A stretch of DNA of 64,000 nt from NCBI GenBank assembly GCA_902775135.1, contig CACYKY010000006.1, forward strand, positions 124,001-188,000, given 5' to 3'. Position 1 is the first letter of the stretch. Every line of letters begins with the position of its first letter. The translations under genes were made by a program, and so were the position numbers. Shown one piece after another: positions 33,196-40,830 of the stretch. The notes under the pieces are model-generated. The model was not told where the DNA came from and ran no database searches. It saw nothing but the letters and a program-made list of their open reading frames with translations. Origin of the DNA: an uncultured Bacteroidota bacterium. Lineage in GTDB: Bacteria > Bacteroidota > Bacteroidia > Bacteroidales > P3.

Positions 33196-34428
33196 ATGAA
33201 CAATCCGTATGCTGGCACCAAGCGGCCGTCGATGAAGCGGCGGAGCGACATCAACAACTACCATGGGAAGCATGTATATATGCTCACCTTGGCGGTAGAG
33301 GGTCGTCGTACGTTGTTGGGCACCCTTGAGGGTGGGGAAGAGGAAGCGTGTGTCAGGGTTACGGAACTGGGCCAGGCGGTGAAGAGTTGCTGGGAGGAGA
33401 TACCCGTCCGGTGCCCGGAAATAAAGATATTGGCTTTCCAGTTGATGCCGGATCACCTGCATGGCATCCTCTATGTGCAGGAGGACATGGAAAAGCACCT
33501 GGGGCAGGTGGTCAGCGGTTTCAAGGCGGGGTGCAACAAGGCGTACAGGAAGTTTCTTGGAGAGGGGGAGGGGAGGGGCGAGGCGGTGCCTCGCCTTACG
33601 CAGAGCCCCTTGGGAGCAGGGGCGTTTACCGAGCAGAGCCCTTTGGGAAAAGCGGCAGCCCCGGGGCCAGCAACCTCCTCCACGTACGCAGCGGCACCGC
33701 CGAAGGCGTACAGGCAGATTGTTGGCGAGACGGTGCCTCGCCTTACGCAGAGCCCATGGGAGGCAGGGCACGGCCTTTTGGGAGATGGGCAGGACGCGGG
33801 CTCCGCGTACGCAGCGGCACCGCCGCTGCCCTTGCCCTCGCAGTACCGCCTGAAGCCCGACGACAAAAGCCACGGCCTCCTCTTTGAGCGCGGCTACAAC
33901 GACCTTATCGCCAAAGGCTACGACATGCTGCCCCGCATGATAGCCTATGTGAAAGACAACCCCCGCCGCCTAGCCGTCAAGCGTGCCCATCCAGACTACT
34001 TCCGCGTGCGTTTTGGCCTAGAAGTGGCAGGGCAGAAATATGCCGCCCTCGGCAACCGATTCCTCTTGCAGCACCCCGAAAAGGTACAGGTACAGCTCTC
34101 CCGCAGCCTCACCGACGTACAGATACAGGCAAAGCTAACGGCATACCTTGCCTTGGCACGACAAGGAGCCGTGTTGGTATCGCCAGCCATCTCCAAGGGT
34201 GAGCAGGCGGTTATGCGTGCCTCCCTCGACGAACATCTCCCTTTGATATTCCTTACCCCGTGGGGATTCAACACATTCTCCAAGCCCGGCCACCAATACT
34301 ATGAAGCCTGCTCCGAAGGCCGTTTCCTCATCCTCGCCCCATGGGAACACCAAAACGAGCATATCCCCTTGACACGCGCGATGTGCTTGACGCTTAACGG
34401 TATGACAGAACAAATATGTAAACTATGA
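33196..34428 (+). CDS. RAYT-like Y1 (HUH) transposase with in-frame repeat insertion and DprA/LOG-like C-terminus
   Basis: 410 residues from ATG 33196 (AAAGGA seven bases upstream); the frame is open from 33100. Residues about 15-125 form a Y1 transposase-like domain with the HUH motif in LMPDHLHGILYV and a tyrosine-bearing helix GFKAGCNKAYRKFL. Residues about 126-215 are low complexity (PRLTQSPLGAG, AAAPPKAY) and encoded by repeats (33584-33824). After the insertion the domain resumes (GLLFERGYNDLIAKGYDM) and a last part (VLVSPAISKGEQAVMR, LIFLTPWGF, FLILAPWE) resembles a Rossmann-type DprA fold. Single-copy RAYTs act on REP palindromes rather than on themselves. Confidence 0.75.
   Translation: MNNPYAGTKRPSMKRRSDINNYHGKHVYMLTLAVEGRRTLLGTLEGGEEEACVRVTELGQAVKSCWEEIPVRCPEIKILAFQLMPDHLHGILYVQEDMEKHLGQVVSGFKAGCNKAYRKFLGEGEGRGEAVPRLTQSPLGAGAFTEQSPLGKAAAPGPATSSTYAAAPPKAYRQIVGETVPRLTQSPWEAGHGLLGDGQDAGSAYAAAPPLPLPSQYRLKPDDKSHGLLFERGYNDLIAKGYDMLPRMIAYVKDNPRRLAVKRAHPDYFRVRFGLEVAGQKYAALGNRFLLQHPEKVQVQLSRSLTDVQIQAKLTAYLALARQGAVLVSPAISKGEQAVMRASLDEHLPLIFLTPWGFNTFSKPGHQYYEACSEGRFLILAPWEHQNEHIPLTRAMCLTLNGMTEQICKL
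33584..33824 (+). repeat. REP-like repeat cluster inside the RAYT-like gene
   Basis: Two identical 25-mers (33584-33608 and 33731-33755; begin CGGTGCCTCGCC, end GCAGAGCCC) alternate with two identical 19-mers CGTACGCAGCGGCACCGCC (33683-33701 and 33806-33824). The GGCGGTGCC of the first type is the reverse complement of GGCACCGCC of the second, so neighbouring units can fold into hairpins. A third partial unit GCAGAGCCCTTTGGGA is at 33633-33648. All stay in frame. Confidence 0.75.
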
Positions 34429-34928
34429 TTGGACAACCCCAAGTATACGAAACCCTTGAGCGGATGGGCATTCCGTTCGACTACTACGAGCACCCCGAGG
34501 CGCCCACCATCGAGATTGCCGCCCAGTTCTATCGCGGCGAAGGCACCACGCTCTGCAAAAACCTCTTCTTCCGCAACCACAAAGGCAACCGCCACTACCT
34601 CGTCATCATGGACAGCCGCTACCCTATGGACATCCATGATATGGAACATCGCCTGCATCAAGGCAAGCTGAGTTTTGCAAGTCCCGAAAGAATGATGCGC
34701 TACTTGGGTGTGAAACCTGGCAGCGTCTCGCTTTTCACGCTTGTCAACGATGTGAACCACGAGGTGACCCTCTTTGTCGACAAATACTTGCTGGAGGCCG
34801 AAAAAGTCAGTTTCCATCCCAACGACAACCACGCCTCCTTGGTGATAACGCGCGACGACATGTTGAAATTCATCCAGCAGATTGGCAACCCCTACGAGAT
34901 TGTTGAAATCTACGACCGGAATTGTTGA
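34425..34928 (+). CDS. Prolyl-tRNA editing-type deacylase (ProX/YbaK-like)
   Basis: 167 residues, cytoplasmic. It matches the stand-alone prolyl-tRNA synthetase-associated editing domain that removes alanine or cysteine wrongly attached to tRNA-Pro. Seen: FDYYEHPEAPTIEIA at the start, the lysine in TTLCKNLFFRNHKG, HYLVIMDSRYPMD, LGVKPGSVSLFTLVND and the final LVITRDDMLKFI. ATG overlaps the stop of the RAYT-like gene (34425-34428). Confidence 0.9.
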   Translation: MIGQPQVYETLERMGIPFDYYEHPEAPTIEIAAQFYRGEGTTLCKNLFFRNHKGNRHYLVIMDSRYPMDIHDMEHRLHQGKLSFASPERMMRYLGVKPGSVSLFTLVNDVNHEVTLFVDKYLLEAEKVSFHPNDNHASLVITRDDMLKFIQQIGNPYEIVEIYDRNC

Positions 34929-34945
34929 TAACCTAGTAAAAACAA

Positions 34946-34961
34946 TGTTTCACGTGAAACA
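34946..34961. promoter_or_regulatory. parS: parS site for ParB (chromosome segregation)
   Basis: TGTTTCACGTGAAACA, a perfect 16-bp palindrome identical to the conserved bacterial parS consensus (TGTTNCACGTGAAACA). It lies in the 50-bp gap between two genes and 3.4 kb from the proposed oriC, where parS sites normally cluster. Confidence 0.9.
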
Positions 34962-34978
34962 TCGATACTGTTGAAATT

Positions 34979-35848
34979 ATGAAGAAAACCGAATATTTTG
35001 TGCAGGAACCGCAGGAGCTGCTGCAGTTTCTTTTTGCCCAGATGCCCGAGACGTCGAAAAGCAAAGTGAAGGAGCTGCTGGCACACAATGTCTATGTCGA
35101 CGGCCGTCGCACCAGCCAGTTCAATTTCCCCCTCTTGAAAGGCATGAAGGTGAGCATAGAGAAAGCCAGCGGAAAGGACCGTCTGCGTCCGCGCGACCTG
35201 GACATCGTCTACGAAGACCAGCACCTCATCGTTGTCAACAAGCACGAGGGTCTGCTCTCCAACAGCAAGCACCCCAACGACAAGACTGTCATCACGGTGC
35301 TCAACCAATACCTCGAGGCGTCGCACCAGCGTTGTCACGCCCACATCGTCCATCGTCTCGATCGCGACACCAGCGGCTTGATGGTGGTGAGCAAGAGCAA
35401 GGAGGTGAGCCAGAAATTCGAGGAGGACTGGAAGGGGATGGTCTTCGACCGCCGCTATGTGGCGGTGGCGTGGGGCCACATCGAACCGCCGCGCGGCGAG
35501 GTGAAAAGCTGGTTCACCGATGGTGAATACTGTGTCCTCTCGTCGCCCACCGACAATGGCGGCAAACTGGCGGTGACGCACTACGAGGTGAAGCAGACAT
35601 CTCGACGCTATTCGTTGGTGGAGTTGAAGTTGGATACAGGTCGGCGCAACCAGATTCGCGTCCACCTGCGCGACCTGCAGCACCCTGTGGTGCACGACCC
35701 CATGTACGGCTACAAGGAAGACCTCTCGCCCGTCTCGCGCCTCTGCCTCCACGCATTCCGCCTCTGCTTCACGCATCCCGTCACCGGACGCCGGCTGAAA
35801 TTCGAAACCCCCATCCCTTCAGCGTTCCTCAAACTGATGGAGCTCTGA
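34979..35848 (+). CDS. RluA-family pseudouridine synthase
   Basis: 289 residues. An N-terminal S4-like RNA-binding part (KSKVKELLAHNVYVDGRRT) is followed by the catalytic domain with HRLDRDTSGLMVVSKS (catalytic Asp) and the family signatures LIVVNKHEGLLS, LKLDTGRRNQIRVHL, and HPVTGRRLKFETPIP. It isomerises uridines in rRNA or tRNA; which site cannot be told from sequence. It follows the parS site. Confidence 0.95.
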   Translation: MKKTEYFVQEPQELLQFLFAQMPETSKSKVKELLAHNVYVDGRRTSQFNFPLLKGMKVSIEKASGKDRLRPRDLDIVYEDQHLIVVNKHEGLLSNSKHPNDKTVITVLNQYLEASHQRCHAHIVHRLDRDTSGLMVVSKSKEVSQKFEEDWKGMVFDRRYVAVAWGHIEPPRGEVKSWFTDGEYCVLSSPTDNGGKLAVTHYEVKQTSRRYSLVELKLDTGRRNQIRVHLRDLQHPVVHDPMYGYKEDLSPVSRLCLHAFRLCFTHPVTGRRLKFETPIPSAFLKLMEL

Positions 35849-35909
35849 AGCGGGGAAAAACGACGAACAACGCAAAAGGACCGTTGATTCCAACAGACAA
35901 TCATCATAT

Positions 35910-35951
35910 TGACAGGGAGTTGTAGGTAATCATATCTGCAACTCCCTGTCA
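35910..35951. repeat. Perfect 13-bp stem hairpin without T-run
   Basis: TGACAGGGAGTTG and CAACTCCCTGTCA separated by 16 nt, between the RluA-like gene and 36072. Strong enough to stop transcription, but followed by GTATCTAGG rather than T residues. Could be a factor-dependent terminator, mRNA 3' end or operator. Confidence 0.7.
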
Positions 35952-36038
35952 GTATCTAGGCCGTGGTTGTTTCCACTCGGAGGGTCGAGAGGGTAGGGGT
36001 GATGGTCGGAGAAAAGAAAAAATAACGGGAGGAGACAA

Positions 36039-36046
36039 TATTTTTG
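36039..36046 (+). promoter_or_regulatory. Promoter -7 element TATTTTTG
   Basis: Match to TAnnTTTG, 25 bp before the ATG at 36072; probably starts the transcript that reaches murA and beyond. Confidence 0.65.
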
Positions 36047-36071
36047 CATTGTTCGCGTTAGATAAGTCGAT

Positions 36072-36734
36072 ATGTATAAAAAGGCAAATGTCATAGTGGT
36101 ATTCATGGCGCTGTGCATCAGCGCTATGGGACAGTGGAGGCCGGCCAGCGAGGTCGACACTTGGAGCGACCGTCAGCCGGCGGAGCGTGGGGCCTATCGT
36201 CTGATGGACGACACCTCGCGGTGGGATTTCCACCTGTCGACGGGCACAACGATGCTGAGTGTGGGAGACCGCGGGAACGCCTATGTCTGGGTGGCGCCGA
36301 AGGTGGAATATCGCGCCAGCGACCGCCTGACGCTCTACGGCGGATTCTCGGCCGTGGGGTCGCTGCTGGGCGGCTACGAGCTGAGGGGCTACGAGCGCAG
36401 CTATGCGCCCCGCCGTCGCGGCACGCAGATGCTGCGTGGCGGCGTGGGAGCCGAATATCGCGTCAACGACCGCCTGAGCATTTGGGCTTCCGTGGAGCAT
36501 ATCGGCGGCTGGCACGAGTCGCTGTGGCTGCCTTACGGCGAGTCGCTCCCCGTGGGAGTGACGGCCCTCAGCGGAGGTTTCAGCTATGCGCTGAGCGACG
36601 AGTCGCTGCTGGAGTTCCACTTCCACGTGGTGCACGACCACTACGGCAACGACGCCCTGGGCCTGCTGGCCCATCCCTACTATGGCTGGGGCGTGCCGGA
36701 ATACGAACTGTTCAGCGGCCCTTGGCCCTGGTAG
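36072..36734 (+). CDS. Exported beta-rich protein, probably outer membrane
   Basis: 220 residues. Signal peptide MYKKANVIVVFMALCISAMGQ. The rest is built of alternating strands with aromatic girdles (RGNAYVWVAPKVEYRASDRLTLYGGFS, WASVEHIGGWHESLWLPYG reduced here to motif level), like a small eight-stranded outer-membrane barrel, and it ends in WPW. Function unknown. First gene after the promoter at 36039, before the DUF4290-murA pair. Confidence 0.7.
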   Translation: MYKKANVIVVFMALCISAMGQWRPASEVDTWSDRQPAERGAYRLMDDTSRWDFHLSTGTTMLSVGDRGNAYVWVAPKVEYRASDRLTLYGGFSAVGSLLGGYELRGYERSYAPRRRGTQMLRGGVGAEYRVNDRLSIWASVEHIGGWHESLWLPYGESLPVGVTALSGGFSYALSDESLLEFHFHVVHDHYGNDALGLLAHPYYGWGVPEYELFSGPWPW

Positions 36735-36770
36735 GGAAACGTGAAAAGACAAACGAGAATTGAGAAACAA

Positions 36771-37391
36771 ATGGAATATAACACCCAACGAGAACAACTG
36801 AAGATTACTGACTATGGGCGCAACGTCATCAAGATGATTGATTACGCCAAAACTATCGCCGACCGCGTGGAGCGCACACAGATGGCCTACCTTATTGTGG
36901 AGACCATGGCCTTGGTGAACCCCAAGGTGAAGGAGCGTACCGACTACCGACATATTTTGTGGGACCACCTGATGTTCATGGCCAACTATGAGCTGGATGT
37001 GGACTGCCCCTATCCTGTGGAGCGCGAGGAAACCACCGTTATGCAGCCCCACCGCATTGAATATAGCGACAGCAAGATACGCTACCGCCACTACGGCCGC
37101 GCGCTGGAGGACATGATACGCGCTGTGGCCGAGATGCCCGAGGGCGAGGAGAAGAGCCTCCTCTCGCAGCAGATTGCCCACACCATGAAGCGTCAGTACC
37201 TGCAATGGAACCGCGACTCGGTGGACGACGACCTCATCCGCGAGCAGCTTGCCGAGCTTTCCGGCGGCCGCATCACCTTGCCGCCCGACTTCCAATTCCG
37301 CGACTCGAAGATTTACCTCGACGCTATGGCTGCCGTTGCCGCTAAGAAGGAAGCCGGTGAAAAGAAAAAGAAGAAAAAGAAGAAAAAATGA
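36771..37391 (+). CDS. DUF4290 family protein
   Basis: 206 residues from the ATG at 36771 (MEYNTQREQL); an upstream ATG-equivalent at 36741 is less likely. Seen: the family-typical start, DYRHILWDHLMFMANYELDVDCPYP, and a C-terminal lysine tail (about a dozen Lys). DUF4290 proteins are specific to Bacteroidota and usually sit before murA, as here, where the stop overlaps the murA start (ATGA at 37388-37391). Biochemical role unknown. Confidence 0.9.
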   Translation: MEYNTQREQLKITDYGRNVIKMIDYAKTIADRVERTQMAYLIVETMALVNPKVKERTDYRHILWDHLMFMANYELDVDCPYPVEREETTVMQPHRIEYSDSKIRYRHYGRALEDMIRAVAEMPEGEEKSLLSQQIAHTMKRQYLQWNRDSVDDDLIREQLAELSGGRITLPPDFQFRDSKIYLDAMAAVAAKKEAGEKKKKKKKKK

Positions 37392-38707
37392 GCAGTTTTG
37401 AAATCATAGGCGGGCGCAAGCTCAAAGGCGAGATAGTGCCGCAGGGAGCCAAGAACGAGGCCCTGCAGGTGCTCTGCGCCGTGCTCCTCACCTCCGAGAA
37501 GGTGCGCATAGAGCATGTGCCCGACATCCGCGATGTCAACAAGCTGATAGACCTCCTGAAACTCCTCGGCGTGAATGTCCGCGAGGACGTGCCGTCGGCT
37601 TGCGAGAGCGGCCGCACCTTCGAGTTCCAAGCCGACCAGGTGAACCTCGAGGTGCTGCAGAGCCCTCAGTTCCGCGAGCAGGCGGGAGCCCTCCGCGGGA
37701 GCATCATGCTGGTGGGACCGCTGCTGTCGCGCTTCGGCCAGGCCGTTGTGCCCCAGCCGGGAGGCGACAAAATTGGCCGCCGCCGTCTGGACACCCATTT
37801 CATCGGCATGGAGCGTCTGGGAGCGGAGGTGGAATACAAGCGCAACGCCTACCTCGTCAGCGCCAAGAAACTCAAGGGGTGCTACATGCTCCTCGACGAG
37901 GCATCCGTCACCGGTACGGCCAATATCATCATGACTGCCGTCATGGCCCGTGGCACCACAACCATCATGAACGCCGCCTGCGAACCCTATGTCTACCAGC
38001 TGTGCAACATGCTCAACCGCATGGGCGCCAAAATCAGCGGTGTGGGCAGCAACCTGCTGACCATCCGTGGTGTCAAGGAGCTGCACGGTTGCGAACATCG
38101 GCTGCTGCCCGACATGATCGAGGTGGGCTCCTTCATAGGCATGGCCGCAATGACGCAGGGCGACATCACCATCAAGAATGCGCAGGTGCAGCATCTGGGC
38201 CTCATCCCGCAGGTGTTCCGCCGCCTGGGTATCGAGGTGTGGCAGCGGGGCGACGACCTCTATGTCCCTGCCCAGGAACACTACGAGATAGAGCGTTTCA
38301 TGGACGGCTCCATCATGACCATCGCCGATGCCCCGTGGCCGGGATTCACTCCCGACCTCATCAGTATAGCCCTCGTGGTGGCCACGCAGGCCAAGGGCAG
38401 CGTGCTCATCCACCAGAAGATGTTCGAGAGCCGCCTGTTCTTTGTCGACAAGCTCATCGACATGGGCGCCCAGATCATCCTTTGCGACCCGCACCGTGCC
38501 ACCGTCATCGGATTGGACCGCGAGCACAAGCTGCGCGGAGTGCGCATGGTATCGCCCGACATCCGAGCCGGTGTGGCGCTGCTCATCGCCGCCCTGAGCG
38601 CCGAAGGCAAGAGCCGCATCGACAACATTGAGCAGATAGACCGAGGCTACCAGCACATCGACCAGCGCCTGATACGCCTCGGTGCCGAAATCAGAAGAGT
38701 AGAATAA
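37388..38707 (+). CDS. murA: UDP-N-acetylglucosamine 1-carboxyvinyltransferase
   Basis: 439 residues, full length. First committed step of peptidoglycan synthesis: moves enolpyruvate from PEP to UDP-GlcNAc. Seen: KLKGEIVPQGAKNEALQVL, RGSIMLVGPLLSRFGQAVVPQPGG (the loop that normally carries the PEP-binding Cys reads Gln-Ala-Val-Val here, so fosfomycin sensitivity may differ), and DLRAGAALLIA-like RAGVALLIAALSAEG. Coupled to the DUF4290 gene. Confidence 0.96.
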   Translation: MSSFEIIGGRKLKGEIVPQGAKNEALQVLCAVLLTSEKVRIEHVPDIRDVNKLIDLLKLLGVNVREDVPSACESGRTFEFQADQVNLEVLQSPQFREQAGALRGSIMLVGPLLSRFGQAVVPQPGGDKIGRRRLDTHFIGMERLGAEVEYKRNAYLVSAKKLKGCYMLLDEASVTGTANIIMTAVMARGTTTIMNAACEPYVYQLCNMLNRMGAKISGVGSNLLTIRGVKELHGCEHRLLPDMIEVGSFIGMAAMTQGDITIKNAQVQHLGLIPQVFRRLGIEVWQRGDDLYVPAQEHYEIERFMDGSIMTIADAPWPGFTPDLISIALVVATQAKGSVLIHQKMFESRLFFVDKLIDMGAQIILCDPHRATVIGLDREHKLRGVRMVSPDIRAGVALLIAALSAEGKSRIDNIEQIDRGYQHIDQRLIRLGAEIRRVE

Positions 38708-38733
38708 CTAACCGAAACTAAACAATATACGTC

Positions 38734-39471
38734 ATGTTCAGCTTTTTCAAACGTAAATATGAACCCCGTCCCATCTTCGCCGCCCTGGGCACCGACATGC
38801 ATTGCCACCTCGTTCCCAAGGTCGACGACGGCTCCAAGTGCGTCGAGGAGAGTGTGGAGTGTCTCAACACCCTCAAGGCTGTGGGATACAACAAGGTGAT
38901 CATCACGCCCCATTTCCAGACCCCCCGCTTTGAGAACGACGAGGACGACATCCGCCGCCGCTACGAGGAGCTGAAGAAGCAAGCCCTCGATGCCGGTGTG
39001 GAGATTGAGATGTCTGGCATCGGAGGCGAATACCGCATCGACAGCGGCTTCCAGAAGCGCCTCGACAATCCCCGTTTCCTCCAGGTCGCGGGCAAGTATG
39101 TGCTCGTCGAGTTCTCGCTGCACCAGCAGATGATGGGATGCGACGAGATGATTTTCGACATGCAGATGAAGGGCTACGAGGTCATCCTTGCCCACCCCGA
39201 GCGCTACCCCTACCTCAACATCCACGGATCGCGCATGGAGCAACTCAAGAACCAGGGCGTCTACTTCCAAACCAACGTCCTCTCCCTCGGCGGATTCTAT
39301 GGCGACGAAGCCAAGAAGCGCGCCTACCAGATGATTGAGCGCGGATGGGTCGAGTTCATGGGCACCGACACGCACAACACCATGTACGCCCAGGCCCTCG
39401 TCGACCTCAGCCACGACCGCAAGGTGGAGAAAATACTGGAGAAATATGAGTTTATGAACAAAACATTGTAA
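38734..39471 (+). CDS. CpsB/YwqE-type PHP-domain tyrosine phosphatase
   Basis: 245 residues, cytoplasmic. A PHP-fold, metal-dependent phosphatase as in capsule regulators CpsB/Wzb of Gram-positives. Metal-binding motifs: DMHCHLVPKVDDGS, TPHFQTPRF, LAHPERYPYL and GTDTHN. It dephosphorylates tyrosine kinases that govern polysaccharide export, but no kinase or capsule cluster is in the window, so the target lies elsewhere. Between murA and purB on one strand. Confidence 0.9.
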   Translation: MFSFFKRKYEPRPIFAALGTDMHCHLVPKVDDGSKCVEESVECLNTLKAVGYNKVIITPHFQTPRFENDEDDIRRRYEELKKQALDAGVEIEMSGIGGEYRIDSGFQKRLDNPRFLQVAGKYVLVEFSLHQQMMGCDEMIFDMQMKGYEVILAHPERYPYLNIHGSRMEQLKNQGVYFQTNVLSLGGFYGDEAKKRAYQMIERGWVEFMGTDTHNTMYAQALVDLSHDRKVEKILEKYEFMNKTL

Positions 39472-39480
39472 CACGATTAT

Positions 39481-40830
39481 ATGAACAGTCTCAATGCCGT
39501 TTCGCCCATCGATGGGCGCTATCGCTCCAAATGCGAGCCCCTCGCCAAGTACTTCTCCGAGGGTGCCCTGATAAAATACCGTGTCCGCGTCGAGGTGGAG
39601 TATTTCATCGCCCTCGCCGACCGACTCAAGGCCCAGCGTCCCGCTTTGGCCGGAGTTGCCGGCAAAGCCGAGCAGCTGCGCGACATCTACCGCCAGTTCA
39701 CCGACGATGATGCCCAAGCCATCAAGGATATCGAAAAGACCACCAACCACGACGTCAAAGCCGTGGAGTACTTCCTCAAGGGCAAGTTCGACCAGATGGG
39801 CCTTCAGGAGCTGAAGGAGTTCATCCATTTCGGCCTCACCTCGCAGGACATCAACAACACCTCCGTGCCCCTCTCCATGAAGGAGTGCCACGACGAGGTG
39901 CTGTTGCCCGCCTACCGCAATATCCTTGCCCTTCTGCAGGCCAAAGCCGAGGAGTGGAAGGACATCCCCATGCTGGCCCACACCCACGGACAGCCCGCTT
40001 CGCCCACCACGCTGGGCAAGGAATGGGGCGTGTTCGCCTACCGTCTGCGCCGTCAGCTCGACGAACTGGAGCGCATACCCTTCACCGCCAAGTTCGGTGG
40101 CGCCACGGGCAATTTCAACGCCCATCTGGCAGCCTTCCCCGATATCGACTGGCGTGCCTTCGGCAACGACTTTGTGGCCAACCACCTGGGCCTCGAGCGT
40201 CAGCAGCTCACCACCCAGATTGAGAACTATGACATGATGGCCGCTTGGTTCGACGCCTGCAAGCGCATCAACGTCATCCTGATTGACCTCTGCCGCGACG
40301 TCTGGACATACGTTTCCATGGAGTACTTCAAACAGCGCATCAAAGCCGGCGAGGTGGGCTCCAGCGCTATGCCCCACAAGGTGAATCCCATCGACTTCGA
40401 GAACGCCGAGGGCAACCTGGGCTTGGCCAATGCCATCTTCGAGCACCTGAGCCACAAGCTCCCCATCAGCCGCATGCAGCGCGACCTCACCGACAGTACC
40501 GTCAGCCGCAACATCGGTGTCCCCATCGCCCACACCATGATCTCCCTTGCTTCGCTCGAGAAAGGTCTCGGCAAGCTGCTCCTCAACGAGCAGGCCCTCT
40601 ATCGCGACTTGGAGAACAACTGGGCCGTGGTGGCCGAAGCCATCCAGACCATTCTCCGTTCTGTGGGCTACCCCAACCCCTACGAGGCGCTGAAGCAACT
40701 CACCCGCACCAACGAGAAGGTCACCGCCGACACCATCGCCGCCTTCGTCGAGACACTCGATGTCGCCCCCGAAGTCAAGGAGCGCATCCGTCACATCACC
40801 CCTCATAACTATATCGGTTACAGCCTGTGA
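39481..40830 (+). CDS. purB: Adenylosuccinate lyase
   Basis: 449 residues. Cleaves adenylosuccinate and SAICAR in purine synthesis. Seen: the fumarase/lyase signature SSAMPHKVNPIDFENAEGN, LTSQDINNTSVPL, HTHGQPASPTTLGKE and FGGATGNFNAH. The length and N-terminus (LNAVSPIDGRYRSK) match the E. coli-type enzyme. Its stop overlaps the start of the ABC transporter gene (ATGA, 40827-40830). Confidence 0.97.
   Translation: MNSLNAVSPIDGRYRSKCEPLAKYFSEGALIKYRVRVEVEYFIALADRLKAQRPALAGVAGKAEQLRDIYRQFTDDDAQAIKDIEKTTNHDVKAVEYFLKGKFDQMGLQELKEFIHFGLTSQDINNTSVPLSMKECHDEVLLPAYRNILALLQAKAEEWKDIPMLAHTHGQPASPTTLGKEWGVFAYRLRRQLDELERIPFTAKFGGATGNFNAHLAAFPDIDWRAFGNDFVANHLGLERQQLTTQIENYDMMAAWFDACKRINVILIDLCRDVWTYVSMEYFKQRIKAGEVGSSAMPHKVNPIDFENAEGNLGLANAIFEHLSHKLPISRMQRDLTDSTVSRNIGVPIAHTMISLASLEKGLGKLLLNEQALYRDLENNWAVVAEAIQTILRSVGYPNPYEALKQLTRTNEKVTADTIAAFVETLDVAPEVKERIRHITPHNYIGYSL

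Noticed and set aside
33584-33824. Repeat cluster considered as a CRISPR array
   Set aside because: Only two copies of each unit, unequal spacers, mutually inverted and in frame within a gene.
38647-40806. 719-codon minus-strand ORF
   Set aside because: Antisense to the CpsB-like and purB genes, both with full sets of catalytic motifs; no motif in the shadow.
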